NCBI RefSeq assembly: GCF_040371545.1
Contig: NZ_AP029048.1
Location: 1,488,001-1,552,000 of the forward strand
Origin: Synechococcus sp. M16CYN
Lineage (GTDB): Bacteria > Cyanobacteriota > Cyanobacteriia > PCC-6307 > Cyanobiaceae
Reading direction: 5' to 3'
Length of the DNA: 64,000 nt
This document shows positions 30,305-41,087 of this stretch, piece by piece. Made by a program: the position numbers and the translations under genes. The notes beneath the pieces are model-generated. The model was not told the DNA's origin and made no database searches. It worked only from the letters and a program-made list of their open reading frames with translations. Numbering within the stretch: position 1 is the first letter of the stretch; each line of letters opens with the position of its first letter.

Positions 30305-30733
30305 GGGGTTACTGAATTGAGGCCCTTGCAACTACCAATGATCGACGGTCTCAAAACCATCGCCGATCACCTTCATCCTAGCTAAGAGCCTCAGCACAAC
30401 AATCTTTAATCAATCCTGATCTACGTAATGCTTAGTTCCTAGGTTTTGGCAGAGTGGACTGGCGAATGAAACAGCGTCTGGCATCACTGCTATCAAAGCT
30501 CAGATGTGCGGCAACTTGCAACCATACGCCTAAAATAAATTGATTCGTACATACAATCACCTTCTTGCTCTGGAGCTGCAAACAACGACCTACACCTTTT
30601 CTTATGGGGTAGCGTACAGCTTCCTCAAGTTTATCGTTCTTTCAAATCTCTGTAAAAATAAGTTTAGCTATTCACCGATCAACGCATTGGGCGCCGACGT
30701 CTAACCTGGGTTTAGGCTCGACACTTTCAGCAA
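30305..30733. other. Intergenic
   Basis: No convincing gene. A 25-codon ORF at 30466-30543 (MKQRLASLLSKLRCAATCNH...) has a basic, Cys-containing product but no ribosome binding site. The 3' half probably holds the promoter of the next gene. Confidence 0.5.
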
Positions 30734-31402
30734 GTGCCCAAGGAAACTTCCCACCGCGGTGATGAACTGAAAAGTCTCGGCTGGACTAAGCTTGACGTTG
30801 CACGATACATCGAACTCTGGGAATATCGGCAGCGCTGGGGAGCAATGAATCTTGAGCGGGAAGACCGCTTGTTTTTACGCAAAGCAGAGAACGCTCTGCC
30901 CAAAATCTTGTCCGGGCGATCTGCCGCTAGAAAGCTGCTCAAAGACAAGAGCTATTACGGCTGGCTACGTTTCCAATGCGGTGCCATGATGACTGCTGAA
31001 ATTGAAATGCGGTTAAAGGCCGGCGAGAGAGGTGCTTGGCCTGTACTGCTGGAGTCCGAGCTACGCATCCTCGACTACTACGAGCCGGTACTGGGACTGC
31101 CAGACACTCTTAAGGCAAGAGCCCTCTGTCCAATCCGTGAAGCCTTGGCTACTCAAGCAGCTGCCTTTGGCAAAGTCAGAATCTATGACTTTCAAGCTGC
31201 ACTCAATGAGCTAAAAGCAAAAGAAAACAATCGATGGAAGCACTTACGCGATGTAGACGCCAATGATCACACGTATCCTGTGCTGAACATTGATAACGTC
31301 GAGGTCTTCCGTCATAAAGCGCACCACGAGATCCACAGTCTGATTCGCGATACCTTTCCTTCCCTAGCAGGAACCGATAAACCTGCGATGTCAGACTTCT
31401 AG
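30734..31402 (+). CDS. 222-aa conserved hypothetical protein
   Basis: GTG start at 30734, product VPKETSHRGDELKSLGWTKL and onward. It is soluble, helical and rich in charged residues (ARYIELWEYRQRWGAMNLER; YYGWLRFQCGAMMTAEIEMR), with a C-terminal region containing DDIN-like acidic and His-rich stretches (VFRHKAHHEIHSL). There is no recognisable catalytic motif. It precedes metY by 40 bases on the same strand and may be co-transcribed, but a link to methionine synthesis is not evident. Confidence 0.65.
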   Translation: MPKETSHRGDELKSLGWTKLDVARYIELWEYRQRWGAMNLEREDRLFLRKAENALPKILSGRSAARKLLKDKSYYGWLRFQCGAMMTAEIEMRLKAGERGAWPVLLESELRILDYYEPVLGLPDTLKARALCPIREALATQAAAFGKVRIYDFQAALNELKAKENNRWKHLRDVDANDHTYPVLNIDNVEVFRHKAHHEIHSLIRDTFPSLAGTDKPAMSDF

Positions 31403-31418
31403 GGACGACTAGAACTAG

Positions 31419-32768
<1,350 letters not shown>

Positions 32769-32792
32769 CTTATTGACATCGATTAGAGATCC

Positions 32793-33686
32793 ATGGCGCT
32801 CATTCTTCCTCGGGGTTATCACAAAATCCCAGCGGTCGAACATAACAGGATCTCCTGGATCGAAGCCAAACAGGCTGAGCTCCAAGACATCCGCCCGCTT
32901 CGTATTGGCATACTCAACATTATGCCTCTGGGAAAGCAGTATGAATTCAACCTATTGCACCCCCTGGGGTTATCTGTGCTGCAGATAGAACCGATATGGA
33001 TCCGTTTGACTTCTCATGCTTATAAAAGTTGGGACCAGGATCACTTAAATCAGCTCTATGTCTCATGGGACGAAGCATTATCCCAAGGGCCTCTAGATGG
33101 CTTGATAATCACCGGCGCACCTGTAGAACATCTACCGTTTGAACAAGTGAGCTATTGGAAGGAGCTCACCAAGCTCATTGGGGAAGCTCGACATAGCTGC
33201 GCCAGCACACTGGGTCTTTGCTGGGCAGGTTTTGCCTTGGCCTGCCTGGCAGGTGTAGACAAAGTCTCATTTGACAACAAACTATTCGGGATCTACCCAA
33301 TGCGGAGTTTGGTGCCTGGCCACCCCTTGATGGGAACCCAGGACGATAAGTTTGTTTGCCCGCAAAGTCGCCATGCAGGTTTATTGGATTCAGCCATGGA
33401 ATCAGCCCAGCGCCAAGGTCGCTTACGCCTTTTAGCTCATGGCGAAAAAGTGGGCTACACGATCTTCGAAACGCCCGACCAGCGGCAACTGATGCACCTT
33501 GGTCATCCCGAGTACAACGTTGGGCGGATTATTAGCGAAATGGAGCGGGATCAGGCTAGGGGTGATGTCTCACTTCCTGAGAATTTTGATCCGGACCACA
33601 CTCAAACTCTTTGGCGTTCTCACCGTAATCTTTTGTTCCAACAATGGTTGTGGTTCTGCTACCAGCGCGTATCCTTAATCTATTAG
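32793..33686 (+). CDS. metA: Homoserine O-acetyltransferase of the MetA type
   Basis: A 297-residue homoserine acyltransferase with a class-I glutamine-amidotransferase-like fold. The nucleophile is C143 (LGLCWAGFA); H238 and E240 (HLGHPEYN) complete the triad. In this family the residue corresponding to E. coli Gly111 decides the acyl donor: Gly for succinyl-CoA, Glu for acetyl-CoA. Here GAPVEHLPFEQV has Glu (E112), so acetyl-CoA is predicted, matching the adjacent O-acetylhomoserine sulfhydrylase. The name metA follows the fold; the activity should be acetyl transfer. No sign of decay. Confidence 0.92.
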   Translation: MALILPRGYHKIPAVEHNRISWIEAKQAELQDIRPLRIGILNIMPLGKQYEFNLLHPLGLSVLQIEPIWIRLTSHAYKSWDQDHLNQLYVSWDEALSQGPLDGLIITGAPVEHLPFEQVSYWKELTKLIGEARHSCASTLGLCWAGFALACLAGVDKVSFDNKLFGIYPMRSLVPGHPLMGTQDDKFVCPQSRHAGLLDSAMESAQRQGRLRLLAHGEKVGYTIFETPDQRQLMHLGHPEYNVGRIISEMERDQARGDVSLPENFDPDHTQTLWRSHRNLLFQQWLWFCYQRVSLIY

Positions 33687-33736
33687 TGAGATTAACGAGT
33701 CCTAATCTGATGCTCAAAGTTATCTATTGAACCGAC

Positions 33737-34066
33737 TCAGCAATCACAACTAGTAGGAGAGAATGAAGCTTTGTCTACCGAACGGGTTTGTGAAACTAAT
33801 TTTGAGGCGGGCCGATCAGCGGATTTGCGATCTAATTCACGCTCCAAAGACATCACCCGTCTTGCTTTAAGGCAATGACGGCAACCACCAAGAGTCTGAA
33901 GATGCTTTTCAGGTGTGATGTTGATTTCCTCTACTGGATGATGTCTGCAATAGATCTTGACAGGACTCTTGTAACTCCGCCAAATTACAGAGTCATAACT
34001 GTACTGATTTCCAAAACGCTGCTGAGCACGTTTTAGAAACTCATCCCGACTAACGCGTGTTCCCAT
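33737..34066 (-). CDS. DUF723-like zinc-ribbon protein
   Basis: 109 residues. The first 70 (DEFLKRAQQRFGNQYSYDSV; SPVKIYCRHHPVEEI; GGCRHC) match the short repeat seen in DUF723 and in phage or homing-endonuclease-linked proteins, with Cys pairs at YC.HH and CRHC likely to bind zinc. The C-terminal 40 residues are polar and low-complexity. It is convergent with metA and divergent from alkB. A nucleic-acid-binding role is likely from the family; the precise job is unknown. Start ATG at 34066. Confidence 0.6.
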   Translation of the reverse strand: MGTRVSRDEFLKRAQQRFGNQYSYDSVIWRSYKSPVKIYCRHHPVEEINITPEKHLQTLGGCRHCLKARRVMSLERELDRKSADRPASKLVSQTRSVDKASFSPTSCDC

Positions 34067-34125
34067 ATAGATGAATGTATAAGAGTGTTTGACTCAAAGG
34101 CCAACCTTGTCATCCGAAGTTATGA

Positions 34126-34719
34126 ATGGACTCAGCCAGCATCCTTGCTCCTAGGCCAGATTGGTCACTTCTTCCGGGTTGGCTTTCAGTAAACGAAGCA
34201 AGAAAATGGCAACAGCTTCTACGCTACAACATTTGTTGGCAACAACCGATCGTGCAGGTGTATGGCAAATATCATATCGTGCCACGTCAAACAGTTTTTC
34301 TCGCGCAGTTAGGATTACGCTATCGCTACAGTGGCTTAGTTCATATTGGCGAAGGATGGCCTGATTGGTGTATACCACTAGTAGAGCAGGTAAGCTATGT
34401 TTGCCGGACCTCATTTAACGGCTGTCTGCTGAATCTTTATCGCCACGGCAATGATCATATGGGCTGGCACACCGATAACGAAACTGAGATTGACCAGACT
34501 CAACCTATCGCCTCACTTTCCTTAGGATCCACCCGAGACTTTCGACTCAAATATCGGGCCGATCCAACTCAGCAGAAAAGCATTCCGCTCGCGAACGGTG
34601 ACTTGTTAATCATGCATCCTGGTTGCCAGCAAAGGTGGATACATAGTGTGCCCCAACGCCGAAAAGTAAAAACAGCCCGAATCAATCTTACTTTCCGCCG
34701 TTACTTTCAAAAGCGTTGA
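34126..34719 (+). CDS. alkB: AlkB-like alkylated DNA dioxygenase
   Basis: A 197-residue Fe(II)/2-oxoglutarate dioxygenase of the AlkB/ALKBH2 type that removes methyl groups from 1-methyladenine and 3-methylcytosine in nucleic acids. Iron ligands are H115 and D117 (GWHTDNE) and H173 (WIHSVP); the 2-oxoglutarate Arg is in ARINLTFR (R185, R191). The N-terminal substrate lid (VPRQTVFLAQLGLRYRYSG) is as in ALKBH2-like bacterial proteins. It stands alone. Confidence 0.9.
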   Translation: MDSASILAPRPDWSLLPGWLSVNEARKWQQLLRYNICWQQPIVQVYGKYHIVPRQTVFLAQLGLRYRYSGLVHIGEGWPDWCIPLVEQVSYVCRTSFNGCLLNLYRHGNDHMGWHTDNETEIDQTQPIASLSLGSTRDFRLKYRADPTQQKSIPLANGDLLIMHPGCQQRWIHSVPQRRKVKTARINLTFRRYFQKR

Positions 34720-34769
34720 ACTCAAAAGATCACCTAAGGCACGAAACCTCAAAATAATATTGTCAGTGA

Positions 34770-34973
34770 TTATGAGCGCCTCAGAGCAGTAAGGTAAAAA
34801 GCAGGAGCTATTGGTACTTCTAAGTAAGCGGTTGTCAGCAATACAGTTACCCAGCCACGAAAAGAGGGAAGAGAACCAAAAACAATCAGATTGCCAACTA
34901 CTAGGCAACAATCTCTGAACACAACCAATGCTGCAATGCTAGCGGGCTTAATATACTTCCGCATTGAGGCCAC
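34770..34973 (-). CDS. Possible 67-aa two-helix membrane protein
   Basis: GTG at 34973 (or the Met at residue 4) to a stop at 34770. Two hydrophobic segments (SIAALVVFRDCCLVVGNLIV; GWVTVLLTTAYLEVPIAPAF) and a basic end are visible. The sequence looks like real protein, but neither start nor family is clear, and it could be a 3' fragment of a larger decayed membrane protein. Convergent with alkB. Confidence 0.4.
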   Translation of the reverse strand: MASMRKYIKPASIAALVVFRDCCLVVGNLIVFGSLPSFRGWVTVLLTTAYLEVPIAPAFYLTALRRS

Positions 34974-35412
34974 TTCTCGACAAAAGCCTCATCACGCTGA
35001 TAGGTACACTAGAACGCACTAAAGGGATAATCAAATCTCCCACTAGGCTTAGATTATGTTCTACTTTAACCAAAAAATTGATCAGTAAATAGAGAAACAA
35101 TTTAGGTGGAAAGTGTAGAACAAACACTGTATACGGTACATTGATAGTCTGTGAATGCTTCTGATGTTCCGAAACAGCAATGGTTTACGTAAGCGTGCAT
35201 ACCTTATACAATTCTTCGAAAGTTTCGAATATCTCCATAGCTGCGCCAAGCAAGCTAATGTTTCGACTTTTGGTGCAGAACAAAGTCGACTCGAAATCAA
35301 ACGCAAGATTAGTTGGTCTTCGATAGATCCAGAGTTCTAGTTTCCTATAATGCACAAAGCTTTGCAAGCACTTCTATTATTCTGAAATAATTGAGAAAAT
35401 TAAGCGTACAAA
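34974..35412. other. Intergenic
   Basis: About 440 bases between the putative membrane ORF and the ABC transporter operon's end. Opposed short open frames exist but look random. No clear terminator was found. Confidence 0.6.
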
Positions 35413-36153
35413 TCATGCTATCTGACTGAGAAAACGTCGGCTGCGCTCTTCTTTAGCATGATTGAAGAATGTGTCTGGATCTGATGTCTCCACTACTTGG
35501 CCCTGGTCTATAAATATCACCCGATCTGCTACCTCTCGGGCAAAGCCAAGTTCGTGAGTCACCACCACCATGGTCATGCTACGGCCGGCCAATCGTCGCA
35601 TCGCATCCAGCACCTCTTTTACCCACTCAGGGTCTAAAGCACTGGTGGGCTCATCAAAAAGCATTACTTCCGGATTAAGAGCCAAAGCCCGGGCAATGGC
35701 GACCCGCTGTTGTTGACCACCACTTAACTGCACTGGATATTTATGAGCTTGCTCGCGGATACCCATTTGATCCAGTAGCTCGATGGCCTGATACTCGGCT
35801 TCGAGCTTTGGGCGGTTCTGCACCTTCATAGGCGCCAAGGTGATATTGTCAAGAATCGACAGATGCGGAAAGAGGTTAAATTGTTGAAACACCATTCCCA
35901 CTCGTCGACGGATCGCACGGACTTGGCGCTCTTCGTGAGCTGCATCTAAGCGAACCCCCAACACATCTAAATCTCCACCATCTAGGGTTTCTAGCCCATT
36001 GAATGTGCGAATTAGCGTGCTTTTACCCGAGCCCGAGGGGCCCATCACTACCAGCACTTCCCCTACGCTAACCTCTAGGCTGACGCCATCTAAGACATTT
36101 TGACCAGGCAAATAGCTTTTAACTAGGTTGGTAGCACGGATAGCGGTCTTCAT
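35413..36153 (-). CDS. Polar amino-acid ABC transporter ATPase
   Basis: A 246-residue GlnQ/BgtA/AapP-type ATPase that powers amino-acid import. Walker A is [10 protein letters not shown], the signature [15 protein letters not shown], Walker [14 protein letters not shown], and the switch His is in VVVTHELG. I use the ATG at 36153 ([17 protein letters not shown]), whose ATGA overlaps the stop of the permease gene upstream; the longer open frame to 36246 is inside that gene. It is the last gene of a four-gene operon. Confidence 0.92.
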   Translation of the reverse strand: MKTAIRATNLVKSYLPGQNVLDGVSLEVSVGEVLVVMGPSGSGKSTLIRTFNGLETLDGGDLDVLGVRLDAAHEERQVRAIRRRVGMVFQQFNLFPHLSILDNITLAPMKVQNRPKLEAEYQAIELLDQMGIREQAHKYPVQLSGGQQQRVAIARALALNPEVMLFDEPTSALDPEWVKEVLDAMRRLAGRSMTMVVVTHELGFAREVADRVIFIDQGQVVETSDPDTFFNHAKEERSRRFLSQIA

Positions 36154-37124
36154 TGGATAGAACGGACCGGGTGAAGCTGGATCTCCAGATGACGGGCCAA
36201 CAAAGCCATTGCCGTACAAGCTAGCCAATAAAATGCAGCTAGCCAAACGTATACTTCGAGGTAACGGCCAATAAAGGCGGGATTCGCTAATAGGCTACGA
36301 CTGATGCCTAGCAACTCCGCAAGTCCTAAAATTGCTACCAGGCTGGTGTTTTGAAGCAGTCCTACCGCCTGGTTGGTGAGAGCGGGTAGAGCTGCACGTA
36401 AGGCTTGAGGCAACACGATAAGTTGCAGAGATTGGCAGGGCGACAAGCCGAGGACCACGGCTGCCTCAAGTTGAGTAGGTGGGATCGACTGAAGACCGCT
36501 GCGCACGTCTTCAGCTATGTAAGCCGCCGCAAAAAGGGCGAACGCTAGCACAGCTCGCAGCACCCGATTGATTTCTAATCCCGGGGGAAGAAACAAAGGA
36601 ATCAATAATTGGCCAAAAAATAACACTGCAATCAACGGAATTGCACGCATCAGCTCGATGTAGACCGTGCTGCTAACGCGCAGTACAGGTAAATCACTGC
36701 AACGTCCCAGAGCCAATAGCACCCCAAGCGGCAGAGCCAATAAACCACTGCCAATGGTGAGCAGCAAAGTAAGAGTGAATCCACCCCAGCGCTGAGTCTC
36801 CACGGGGAGTAAACCTAATCCCCCGGCAAGCAACCAGATGCCCGCGGGTGCCATTACTATCCAAAGCAACGGCAACGCTTGACGCCAGCCGCCGTGCCGA
36901 GGACCCAATAGGGTTATCGCAATTAGAGCAATCACACCAGCAATCCAACACAAAGGACGCCAGCGTTGGTCCTCGGGGTAACTACCCATCGCATAGAGCG
37001 GGAGATTTGTAGTCACCACTGTCCAATCAGCCTCATGCAGCAACCAATGCAAGCAAGACCGAGCTGCCCAGCCGATCAGTACCAGTAGCAACAAAGTGAG
37101 CGAACGATCAAGCCAACGATTCAT
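36150..37124 (-). CDS. Amino-acid ABC transporter permease (NatH/AapM-like)
   Basis: A 324-residue integral membrane protein. Several helices precede the transport core. The coupling EAA loop is recognisable as [20 protein letters not shown], and the ending [16 protein letters not shown] is typical of HisM/GlnP-type permeases. The extended N-terminus with a periplasmic stretch ([20 protein letters not shown]) marks the longer NatH/AapM class. It overlaps the ATPase gene by four bases and the preceding permease by one, so translation is probably coupled. Confidence 0.9.
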   Translation of the reverse strand: MNRWLDRSLTLLLLVLIGWAARSCLHWLLHEADWTVVTTNLPLYAMGSYPEDQRWRPLCWIAGVIALIAITLLGPRHGGWRQALPLLWIVMAPAGIWLLAGGLGLLPVETQRWGGFTLTLLLTIGSGLLALPLGVLLALGRCSDLPVLRVSSTVYIELMRAIPLIAVLFFGQLLIPLFLPPGLEINRVLRAVLAFALFAAAYIAEDVRSGLQSIPPTQLEAAVVLGLSPCQSLQLIVLPQALRAALPALTNQAVGLLQNTSLVAILGLAELLGISRSLLANPAFIGRYLEVYVWLAAFYWLACTAMALLARHLEIQLHPVRSIQ

Positions 37125-38026
37125 TAACGACTTCTCCGCAACTTGGCCAACACGATTCCATTAAGGAACGCCATGCCACTACTAATCAGCAGATTCAACA
37201 ACAAAAAACTAAGCAGTAACAACAAAAATCCTTCAATGGCGCGGCCTGTCTGAGTGATTGTGGTATCGCTTACGGCATATAAATCGGCGTAGCCGACGGC
37301 AATCGCGAGTGTACTGTTCTTTGCTAGATTTAAATATTGGCTGGTAAGTGCAGGCAGTATCGTCGGCAGGGCTTGAGGCAAGACGATCCGACGCAAGCCC
37401 AAGCCCTCTGATAAACCAAGGCTTCGAAAGGCTTCCCACTGTCCTTGCGACACAGCGTTAATCCCGCCACGGACGATCTCAGCAATCGACGCTCCCGTAA
37501 ACACCACTAAACTGATGAGAACAGCACAAAACTCAACACTGAGGTTGAGTCCCAACAGGCGAATACCCTGATTGGAGAAATGGATCAATCCGCCCACCGG
37601 AGTGTCTGGCAAACTCAGAAAAGCCACGAAGTACCAAAAGAGCAACTGCAGCAGTAGAGGCACTTGGCGAATCAAGGCCACATAGCCACCTGAGAAACTG
37701 CGCAATAGGCGATTCTTGCTGCTGCGAGCCGCACCAGCTGTAACCCCAAGCAGAGTGGCTAGCAACAAGCCAATTGAGATAACCTTGAGGCTGTTGAGCC
37801 AGCCGGCTACTAGGGCCCGTGCGTAGCTATTTGTAGGAGAGTAAGGCAACGCGGCTTCACCGAGAGCGAAACCGGCCGGCCGGCCCAACCAGCTGAAATC
37901 TAGCCCCAATCCTGTGCGAATCAGATTCACTGTGAGATTGTTTAATAACAATCCGCCCACGATCAGTAACACGACGACGACGTATAGTTGGATAAATAGC
38001 CGTCGTTTGCTAGCAATCCGTCGCAT
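37124..38026 (-). CDS. Amino-acid ABC transporter permease (NatG/AapQ-like)
   Basis: A 300-residue permease, partner of the next gene. The EAA loop reads WEAFRSLGLSEGLGLRRIVL, followed by PALTSQYLNLAKNSTLAIAV, as in AapQ/NatG proteins. A periplasmic loop (GLDFSWLGRPAGFALGEAAL) between the first and second helices is also typical. One-base overlaps on both sides (TAATG) tie it to its neighbours. It is intact; substrate range is presumably polar and neutral amino acids, inferred from the family. Confidence 0.9.
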   Translation of the reverse strand: MRRIASKRRLFIQLYVVVVLLIVGGLLLNNLTVNLIRTGLGLDFSWLGRPAGFALGEAALPYSPTNSYARALVAGWLNSLKVISIGLLLATLLGVTAGAARSSKNRLLRSFSGGYVALIRQVPLLLQLLFWYFVAFLSLPDTPVGGLIHFSNQGIRLLGLNLSVEFCAVLISLVVFTGASIAEIVRGGINAVSQGQWEAFRSLGLSEGLGLRRIVLPQALPTILPALTSQYLNLAKNSTLAIAVGYADLYAVSDTTITQTGRAIEGFLLLLLSFLLLNLLISSGMAFLNGIVLAKLRRSR

Positions 38027-39087
38027 CAGGTGAAGGGCGGAGCTATCATCAAACCGCCTTGCGCACTAAGACGATTGGGGCCCCGGGGGATATGTACAGC
38101 ACTATTAGGGCCGAGATGGCGACTGTAGATCTCACCATAGTTTCCTGTGGCACGAATTACGCGCACAACGAAATCGTTGGGGAGGCTTAACTTGGCTCCT
38201 AGTCCGCCTTCGACACCGAGAAAACGACGTAAAGATGCTTGGGATGGGTCTGCTACGGCCTGGTCGAGGACATCTTTGAGGTTCGCCTGAGAAATGCCCC
38301 GCTCTTCCGCTTCGATCAGGGCATAAACCACCCAGCTCATCGCATCTACCATACGTTGATCGCCCCCCACAACAGCAGGAGCTAGAGGTTCTTTGCTTAA
38401 TCGAGTCCTCAGAATTGTGTGTTGTTGTGGATTACTAAATCCAGAACGAACGGATGCCAACTGGGAACGATCTGAGGTCATTGCAGCACACCGACCTTGC
38501 AGATAACCACCTACTACCTGATTTAGATCTTGATATTTGATTGGAGTGTAGGGGAGAGACTTGGACGCAAAGGCATCATTCAGATTCTGTTCAGTAGTCG
38601 TACCAGACCCCACACAAATCGCTCTTCCTCGTAAATCGCTAATTGAGCGAATACCGCTGGCCGTAGGAACCATTAAACCCTGGCCATCATGAAACACTGT
38701 CGGGGCAAAGCTCAAACCGTTGCCACCCTCAGCGTCACGACTGAGGGTGTGCGTGGTATTACGCGATAGCAGATCGATCTCACCAGATCGCAGTGCTGTG
38801 AACCGCTCTGGTGCCGTAAGAGGTCGGTACTGCACCTTGGTGCTATCGCCTACAAAGGCCGCTGCTATGGCTTTGCAGATATCCACATCCAAACCGCTGT
38901 AGCGACCATCAGGACTGAGAAAACTGAAACCAGGGATTTTTCCGCTAATCCCGCATAGAAGCTTGCCCCTCTGTTGCACTAATTCCAACCTAGAGCCGCT
39001 GCCATCACCGAGAGTGGCGCAGCCACTAAGCAAGCCAACTGAACTGGCTAGGACACCGATCAAAATACGAGAAATAGATCGAGTCAC
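38026..39087 (-). CDS. Amino-acid-binding lipoprotein of ABC transporter (NatF/AapJ-like)
   Basis: First gene of the operon, a solute-binding protein. I place the start at GTG 39087 (353 residues), because a basic n-region, hydrophobic core and lipobox LLSGC then form a lipoprotein signal with the Cys at residue 23. The open frame continues to 39216, but that part looks non-coding. The mature part has GKLLCGISGKIPGFSFLSPD, GRYSGLDVDICKAIAAAFVG and LSRNTTHTLSRD, characteristic of AapJ/NatF. It captures amino acids and hands them to the two permeases. The operon is complete and undamaged. Confidence 0.88.
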   Translation of the reverse strand: MTRSISRILIGVLASSVGLLSGCATLGDGSGSRLELVQQRGKLLCGISGKIPGFSFLSPDGRYSGLDVDICKAIAAAFVGDSTKVQYRPLTAPERFTALRSGEIDLLSRNTTHTLSRDAEGGNGLSFAPTVFHDGQGLMVPTASGIRSISDLRGRAICVGSGTTTEQNLNDAFASKSLPYTPIKYQDLNQVVGGYLQGRCAAMTSDRSQLASVRSGFSNPQQHTILRTRLSKEPLAPAVVGGDQRMVDAMSWVVYALIEAEERGISQANLKDVLDQAVADPSQASLRRFLGVEGGLGAKLSLPNDFVVRVIRATGNYGEIYSRHLGPNSAVHIPRGPNRLSAQGGLMIAPPFT

Positions 39088-39490
39088 CAAGGACAGGACA
39101 AATCGGTTCGGAAAGTATCCTGATACCTTTTGGAGATGATCGATGCCGATCATAGAACTCCATAACCAACCATACACTGATCTTGTCGGGCTGAATTTGA
39201 CAGCAATAGCTAGCACTTGGTAATTAAGATATCGAATATAGCGACAGTGAAAATATGGTCTCTTTCTTAGCGCGCTCTGCAGGAGAAGGTAAAAGTCTTA
39301 CTCACACTCGTGGCGACATTCGAGCGCTTTGCTTGCTTCTGAGTACCGTTCAAGTGTCATACCCAAATCGTACTCAGACCAATCTGGACAATAAGCGGTT
39401 TCGCAAAATGCTTGCCACCCCATCCATGAACCATGGCCTTCAGCCTCTCACCTGAGCATATTAAATCCAGGCAATCGCGGGATTTAGATA
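39088..39490. other. Operon leader / intergenic region
   Basis: Holds the upstream region of the ABC operon (possibly including an extended start to 39216) and the 3' flank of the SulP gene. No separate gene is supported. Confidence 0.55.
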
Positions 39491-41062
39491 TTAGGCAGAC
39501 TCTTGACCTCCAATCCGTTCAAATAAGTCAAGAGTTTCTTTATTCATACCGATTACGTTAACTTCTGAACCACTGAGACGCAGTTTGCGTACTACCCCGT
39601 CAAGTGCTGCTACCCCGCTTTGATCCCAAATGTGAGCCTGAGACAGATCTATACTGATCTGCTCAGGATGGTCGTAAATATCAAAACCCTGAGTGAAATA
39701 AATGGTGCTCACGAAAAACAGCTGACCGATTACGTGGTAGTGCCATTCTTGATCACTGACCTTTTCTAGTTTTACTTGGATCACCTTGGCAACTTTGCGG
39801 CTGAACAAAATACCAGCAAGAGCAACGCCAGCCAAAACGCCAAGCGCAAGATTGTGGGGAGTAGTAAGCATGGTGACTGCGAAGGTCATCACCATCACAG
39901 AAGTATCACTCTTGGGGATTCGATGTAGTTTGCGGAGACCGCTGATATCCGCTGTACTCACGGCAATACTGATCATTACAGCCACCAGAGCTGCCATTGG
40001 GATCTGTTTCAGCCAAGGTCCCGCACGCAAAATCATGACAAGCAAGCTGACGCCAGAGAAAAAAGTCGAGAGGCGAGTTCGGCCACCATTAACAACATTC
40101 ATGACCGATTGACCGACTAGCGCACAACCGGCCATGCCGCCAAAGAGAGATGACACGATATTGGCAATACCCTGACCGCGAGCCTCAACGTTTTTATTAG
40201 AAGTCGTACCGGTTTTGTTATCAAGGATATCCTGGGTGAGGAAACTCTCCATTAAGCCCACGAGGGAGATAGACAGTGCGGTGGGTAGCACTAGACCAAG
40301 GGTTTTGAAGTTGAAGGGAACCCCACTACTTTCGGCGCCAAAAGGAACTCTAAAGACCGGTAAGCCATCCGGAAGGTTGCCCAGACTGCTAACAGTAGGA
40401 ATGTCAAAGTGGAACCCGATACTGATAGCGGTCAAAACAATGATCGCTATCAGCTGAGAGGGAACTACACGTGTCAGCCGTGGCAATCCATAGATGATCA
40501 CCAAACCCAGCAATACCAAAGCCCACACCGTCAGCACCTGACCACCGTGAGGCAACAAAAGGTCGGCAACTTGATCTTTCTTCCCTACGTAATTGACCCC
40601 AAAACCAAGTTGAGGCAACTGGGCCTGGAAAATTAGCAGAGCTAAAGCATTTACAAATCCACTGAGCACTCCTTGGGGGACAAAACGCATCTGATCTGCG
40701 AGGCGCATGTAACCCCAAAGAATTTGAAGTGCCCCTGTTACAAGGCCCGCTACTAACAGGTACTGCACACCCAGGCCTGGTCCGATAGCCTCACCATTGC
40801 TTACCAAACCGGTCATCAGGAGCGCTGTAGAGCCGGTTGCGGAGGTGATCATCGCCATCCTTCCACCTACCACTGCAATGGTGAGAGATAGGCAGAATGC
40901 GCCGAAGAGACCTACTTCAGGATCAACTCCTGCAATACCGGAAAAAGCAATTGCCTCCGGAATCATGGCGAAGGCTACGACCAACCCTGACAGTAAATCC
41001 CTACTGGGATTAGCCAACCACTGATTCACCAGAGTGGAACTGAATCGCTTGGCCATGACCAA
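39491..41062 (-). CDS. SulP-family anion transporter (bicarbonate or sulfate)
   Basis: A 523-residue SLC26/SulP transporter. The membrane domain covers about residues 15-420 ([20 protein letters not shown], the fold-typical start; [40 protein letters not shown]). A C-terminal STAS domain ([20 protein letters not shown]) covers about 440-523. Cyanobacterial SulP proteins include the Na+-dependent bicarbonate transporter BicA and other members; by eye this is not the closest BicA form, so the anion is open. It lies 25 bases after the GlcE-like gene and may be co-transcribed. Start ATG at 41062, or the Met two codons later. Confidence 0.85.
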   Translation of the reverse strand: MVMAKRFSSTLVNQWLANPSRDLLSGLVVAFAMIPEAIAFSGIAGVDPEVGLFGAFCLSLTIAVVGGRMAMITSATGSTALLMTGLVSNGEAIGPGLGVQYLLVAGLVTGALQILWGYMRLADQMRFVPQGVLSGFVNALALLIFQAQLPQLGFGVNYVGKKDQVADLLLPHGGQVLTVWALVLLGLVIIYGLPRLTRVVPSQLIAIIVLTAISIGFHFDIPTVSSLGNLPDGLPVFRVPFGAESSGVPFNFKTLGLVLPTALSISLVGLMESFLTQDILDNKTGTTSNKNVEARGQGIANIVSSLFGGMAGCALVGQSVMNVVNGGRTRLSTFFSGVSLLVMILRAGPWLKQIPMAALVAVMISIAVSTADISGLRKLHRIPKSDTSVMVMTFAVTMLTTPHNLALGVLAGVALAGILFSRKVAKVIQVKLEKVSDQEWHYHVIGQLFFVSTIYFTQGFDIYDHPEQISIDLSQAHIWDQSGVAALDGVVRKLRLSGSEVNVIGMNKETLDLFERIGGQESA

Positions 41063-41087
41063 TGCCGCAGGCTGCCGTGAACGTAAG

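Noticed and set aside
39255-39455. 66-aa plus-strand ORF between sulP and the ABC operon
   Set aside because: It runs opposite to both neighbours with no ribosome site or recognisable pattern.
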